From assembly GCA_002077045.2 (NCBI GenBank), contig KZ111202.1, positions 24,726 to 88,725 on the forward strand: 64,000 nt of DNA, written 5' to 3'. The stretch is from Rachicladosporium sp. CCFEE 5018. Lineage: Eukaryota > Ascomycota > Dothideomycetes > Cladosporiales > Cladosporiaceae. Numbering within the stretch: the stretch's first letter is position 1; each line of letters opens with the position of its first letter. The position numbers were made by a program, and so were the translations under genes. Of the stretch, positions 63,017 to 64,000 are shown one piece after another. Below the pieces are notes generated by a model. The model ran no database searches and was not told the origin of the DNA. It saw nothing but the letters and a program-made list of their open reading frames with translations.

Positions 63017-64000
63017 ATGATCTCGCGGAAATCGTCCTCCCATTTCACATCACCTGCGTCTTCTGGCAGTTCGTCGAGGGCGTCGTCAATTTACCCACCA
63101 TCTGCGCTCACCGAGGGTTCGAGCGCAGACGAGGAGGACGAAGTCGAGATGTCTGCTGAAGAGACTGTGCCAACGAGGCCGCTAAGTGTGGCCATCCCGA
63201 AGGCGGGGAGTGGTATACAGGGTCCGTACTGCCCGAGGAGACCGAACTTGAAGGAGATACTTGCGAATACATCACCACAGCCATGGACACTTGCGGCGTT
63301 CATGGCATACCTGTCGAGTAATCATTGTCTAGAAACCCTCGAATTTACTATGGATGCTGGGAGGTACAAGAAGCACTTCGCCAAGATGATGTCAAAAGCT
63401 CAAGGCGAGGAGGCGCCGCTAGTACGGGATCGAGAGTATGTTCAATTACTCTGGAACAGATTAATAGATGCATACATCCGACCAAACGGCTCGCGAGAAG
63501 TCAATCTGCCATCGAACGTGCGGGATCCCATACTCGACCTCGGACCGGGCGACCTACCACCTGCACCCGAAAAGCTGGACCCAGCAGTCGTCAAGATCTA
63601 CGAGCTCATGGAGGATTCCGTGCTCGTACCTTTTCTGAACAGCTGTTACCCACAAACGGCAGACCCAGAAGTCTCCTCCATGCCCTTCAACATGAGCAGC
63701 GAAAGCATATCCGGCTCGAGCAAATCGCGCGAAAGCAGCTCACACAGCTTCCGGCGGCATGGACGCAATGCAAGAAGTTCGCCACCGCCACAAACAGCCG
63801 TCGAACCACACTCGAACTCATACCACGGCCACACATCCTCATTCATGAACCGCAAATCTGCACCCTCGACAATCTCCACGACACTGAACAAAGCCCGCTT
63901 TAGCATCAAGCTGTCACCATCCTCATCACATCCGGCCGTCGCGCCGTTCTCGTCTTCCATAGCGTCAGGCACATCGAATCCACACGGTAGCTCGATCTCG
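63017..64000 (+). CDS. RGS-domain protein, 3' end off the window
   Basis: Regulators of G-protein signalling accelerate GTP hydrolysis by G-alpha. The frame opens at ATG 63017 (MISRKSSSHFTSPASSGSSS) and is still open at the window end (328 codons). After a Ser-rich, acidic leader, the RGS-like domain starts at PNLKEILANTSPQPWTLAAF, continues with MAYLSSNHCLETLEFTMDAG and RYKKHFAKM, and closes with VYELMEDSVLVPFLNS-like sequence (read KIYELMEDSVLVPFLNSCY). A Ser-rich disordered region follows. The opening resembles fungal RGS proteins with the domain near the N-terminus (RgsB-like or similar); the exact class is not decided. Confidence 0.82.
   Translation, partial: MISRKSSSHFTSPASSGSSSRASSIYPPSALTEGSSADEEDEVEMSAEETVPTRPLSVAIPKAGSGIQGPYCPRRPNLKEILANTSPQPWTLAAFMAYLSSNHCLETLEFTMDAGRYKKHFAKMMSKAQGEEAPLVRDREYVQLLWNRLIDAYIRPNGSREVNLPSNVRDPILDLGPGDLPPAPEKLDPAVVKIYELMEDSVLVPFLNSCYPQTADPEVSSMPFNMSSESISGSSKSRESSSHSFRRHGRNARSSPPPQTAVEPHSNSYHGHTSSFMNRKSAPSTISTTLNKARFSIKLSPSSSHPAVAPFSSSIASGTSNPHGSSIS

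Noticed and set aside
1..64000. Transposons, CRISPR arrays, rRNA and bacterial-style operons
   Set aside because: No transposase or reverse transcriptase motifs, terminal repeats, spacer arrays or rRNA segments were seen; the gene structure is fungal.

Overview
This window looks like chromosomal DNA of a filamentous ascomycete fungus, most likely a dothideomycete. The placement rests on my reading of the proteins and was not computed. The genes have short introns (about 50-190 nt, nearly all GT..AG, one GC..AG), are spaced at roughly one per 2 kb, and encode typical fungal housekeeping proteins. A run of 100 Ns at 25729-25828 marks an assembly gap. I saw no rRNA, tRNA, CRISPR array or intact transposon.

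Layout. 1-1693: 3' part of a secreted Thr/Ser-rich protein (minus). 3.6-19.3 kb: PP2C phosphatase, choline-phosphate cytidylyltransferase, Sok1/Tcp11 protein, CYS3/MetR-type bZIP factor (minus), membrane-type casein kinase 1, and the WD40 Fe-S assembly protein CIA1. 19.9-22.8 kb: AhpD-like protein (minus), a P-loop kinase, and one EXR/F-box-like gene (minus). 22.8-26.2 kb: gene-poor stretch, the N gap and a gap-truncated gene. 26.75-29.1 kb: SEC23. 29.5-36.0 kb: a tandem array of seven paralogous single-exon EXR/F-box-like genes, the main accessory feature. 36.1-45.9 kb: mitochondrial UbiB-family protein (MCP2/Cqd2-like), an acidic unknown protein, PEX19, UBC9, an FAD monooxygenase, SMN and NOP15. 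46.1-47.5 kb: methionine aminopeptidase 2. 48.0-50.5 kb: a decayed GH2 glycosidase followed in the same frame by a CVNH-like ORF. 50.8-55.8 kb: a divergent AnmK-like protein, DRE2 and a multi-pass membrane protein of unknown function. 56.1-59.4 kb: a second, more divergent and partly broken group of three EXR/F-box-like genes. 59.4-63.0 kb: nothing recognisable. 63.0 kb to the end: start of an RGS-domain protein.

Most housekeeping genes are unrelated neighbours, often in head-to-head pairs that share a short promoter: AhpD-like/kinase, MCP2-like/unknown, PEX19/UBC9, SMN/NOP15, MAP2/GH2 and DRE2/membrane protein. Two members of cytosolic Fe-S assembly (CIA1, DRE2) occur in the window but are 35 kb apart. 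The most novel feature is the eleven-member EXR/F-box-like family: seven genes in one array, three in a second group and one solitary. The members share an N-terminal L(S/P)xELRxxIW/Y motif followed by an (I/V)RxEA motif, and at least two copies are broken, which suggests active birth and death of a lineage-specific family.
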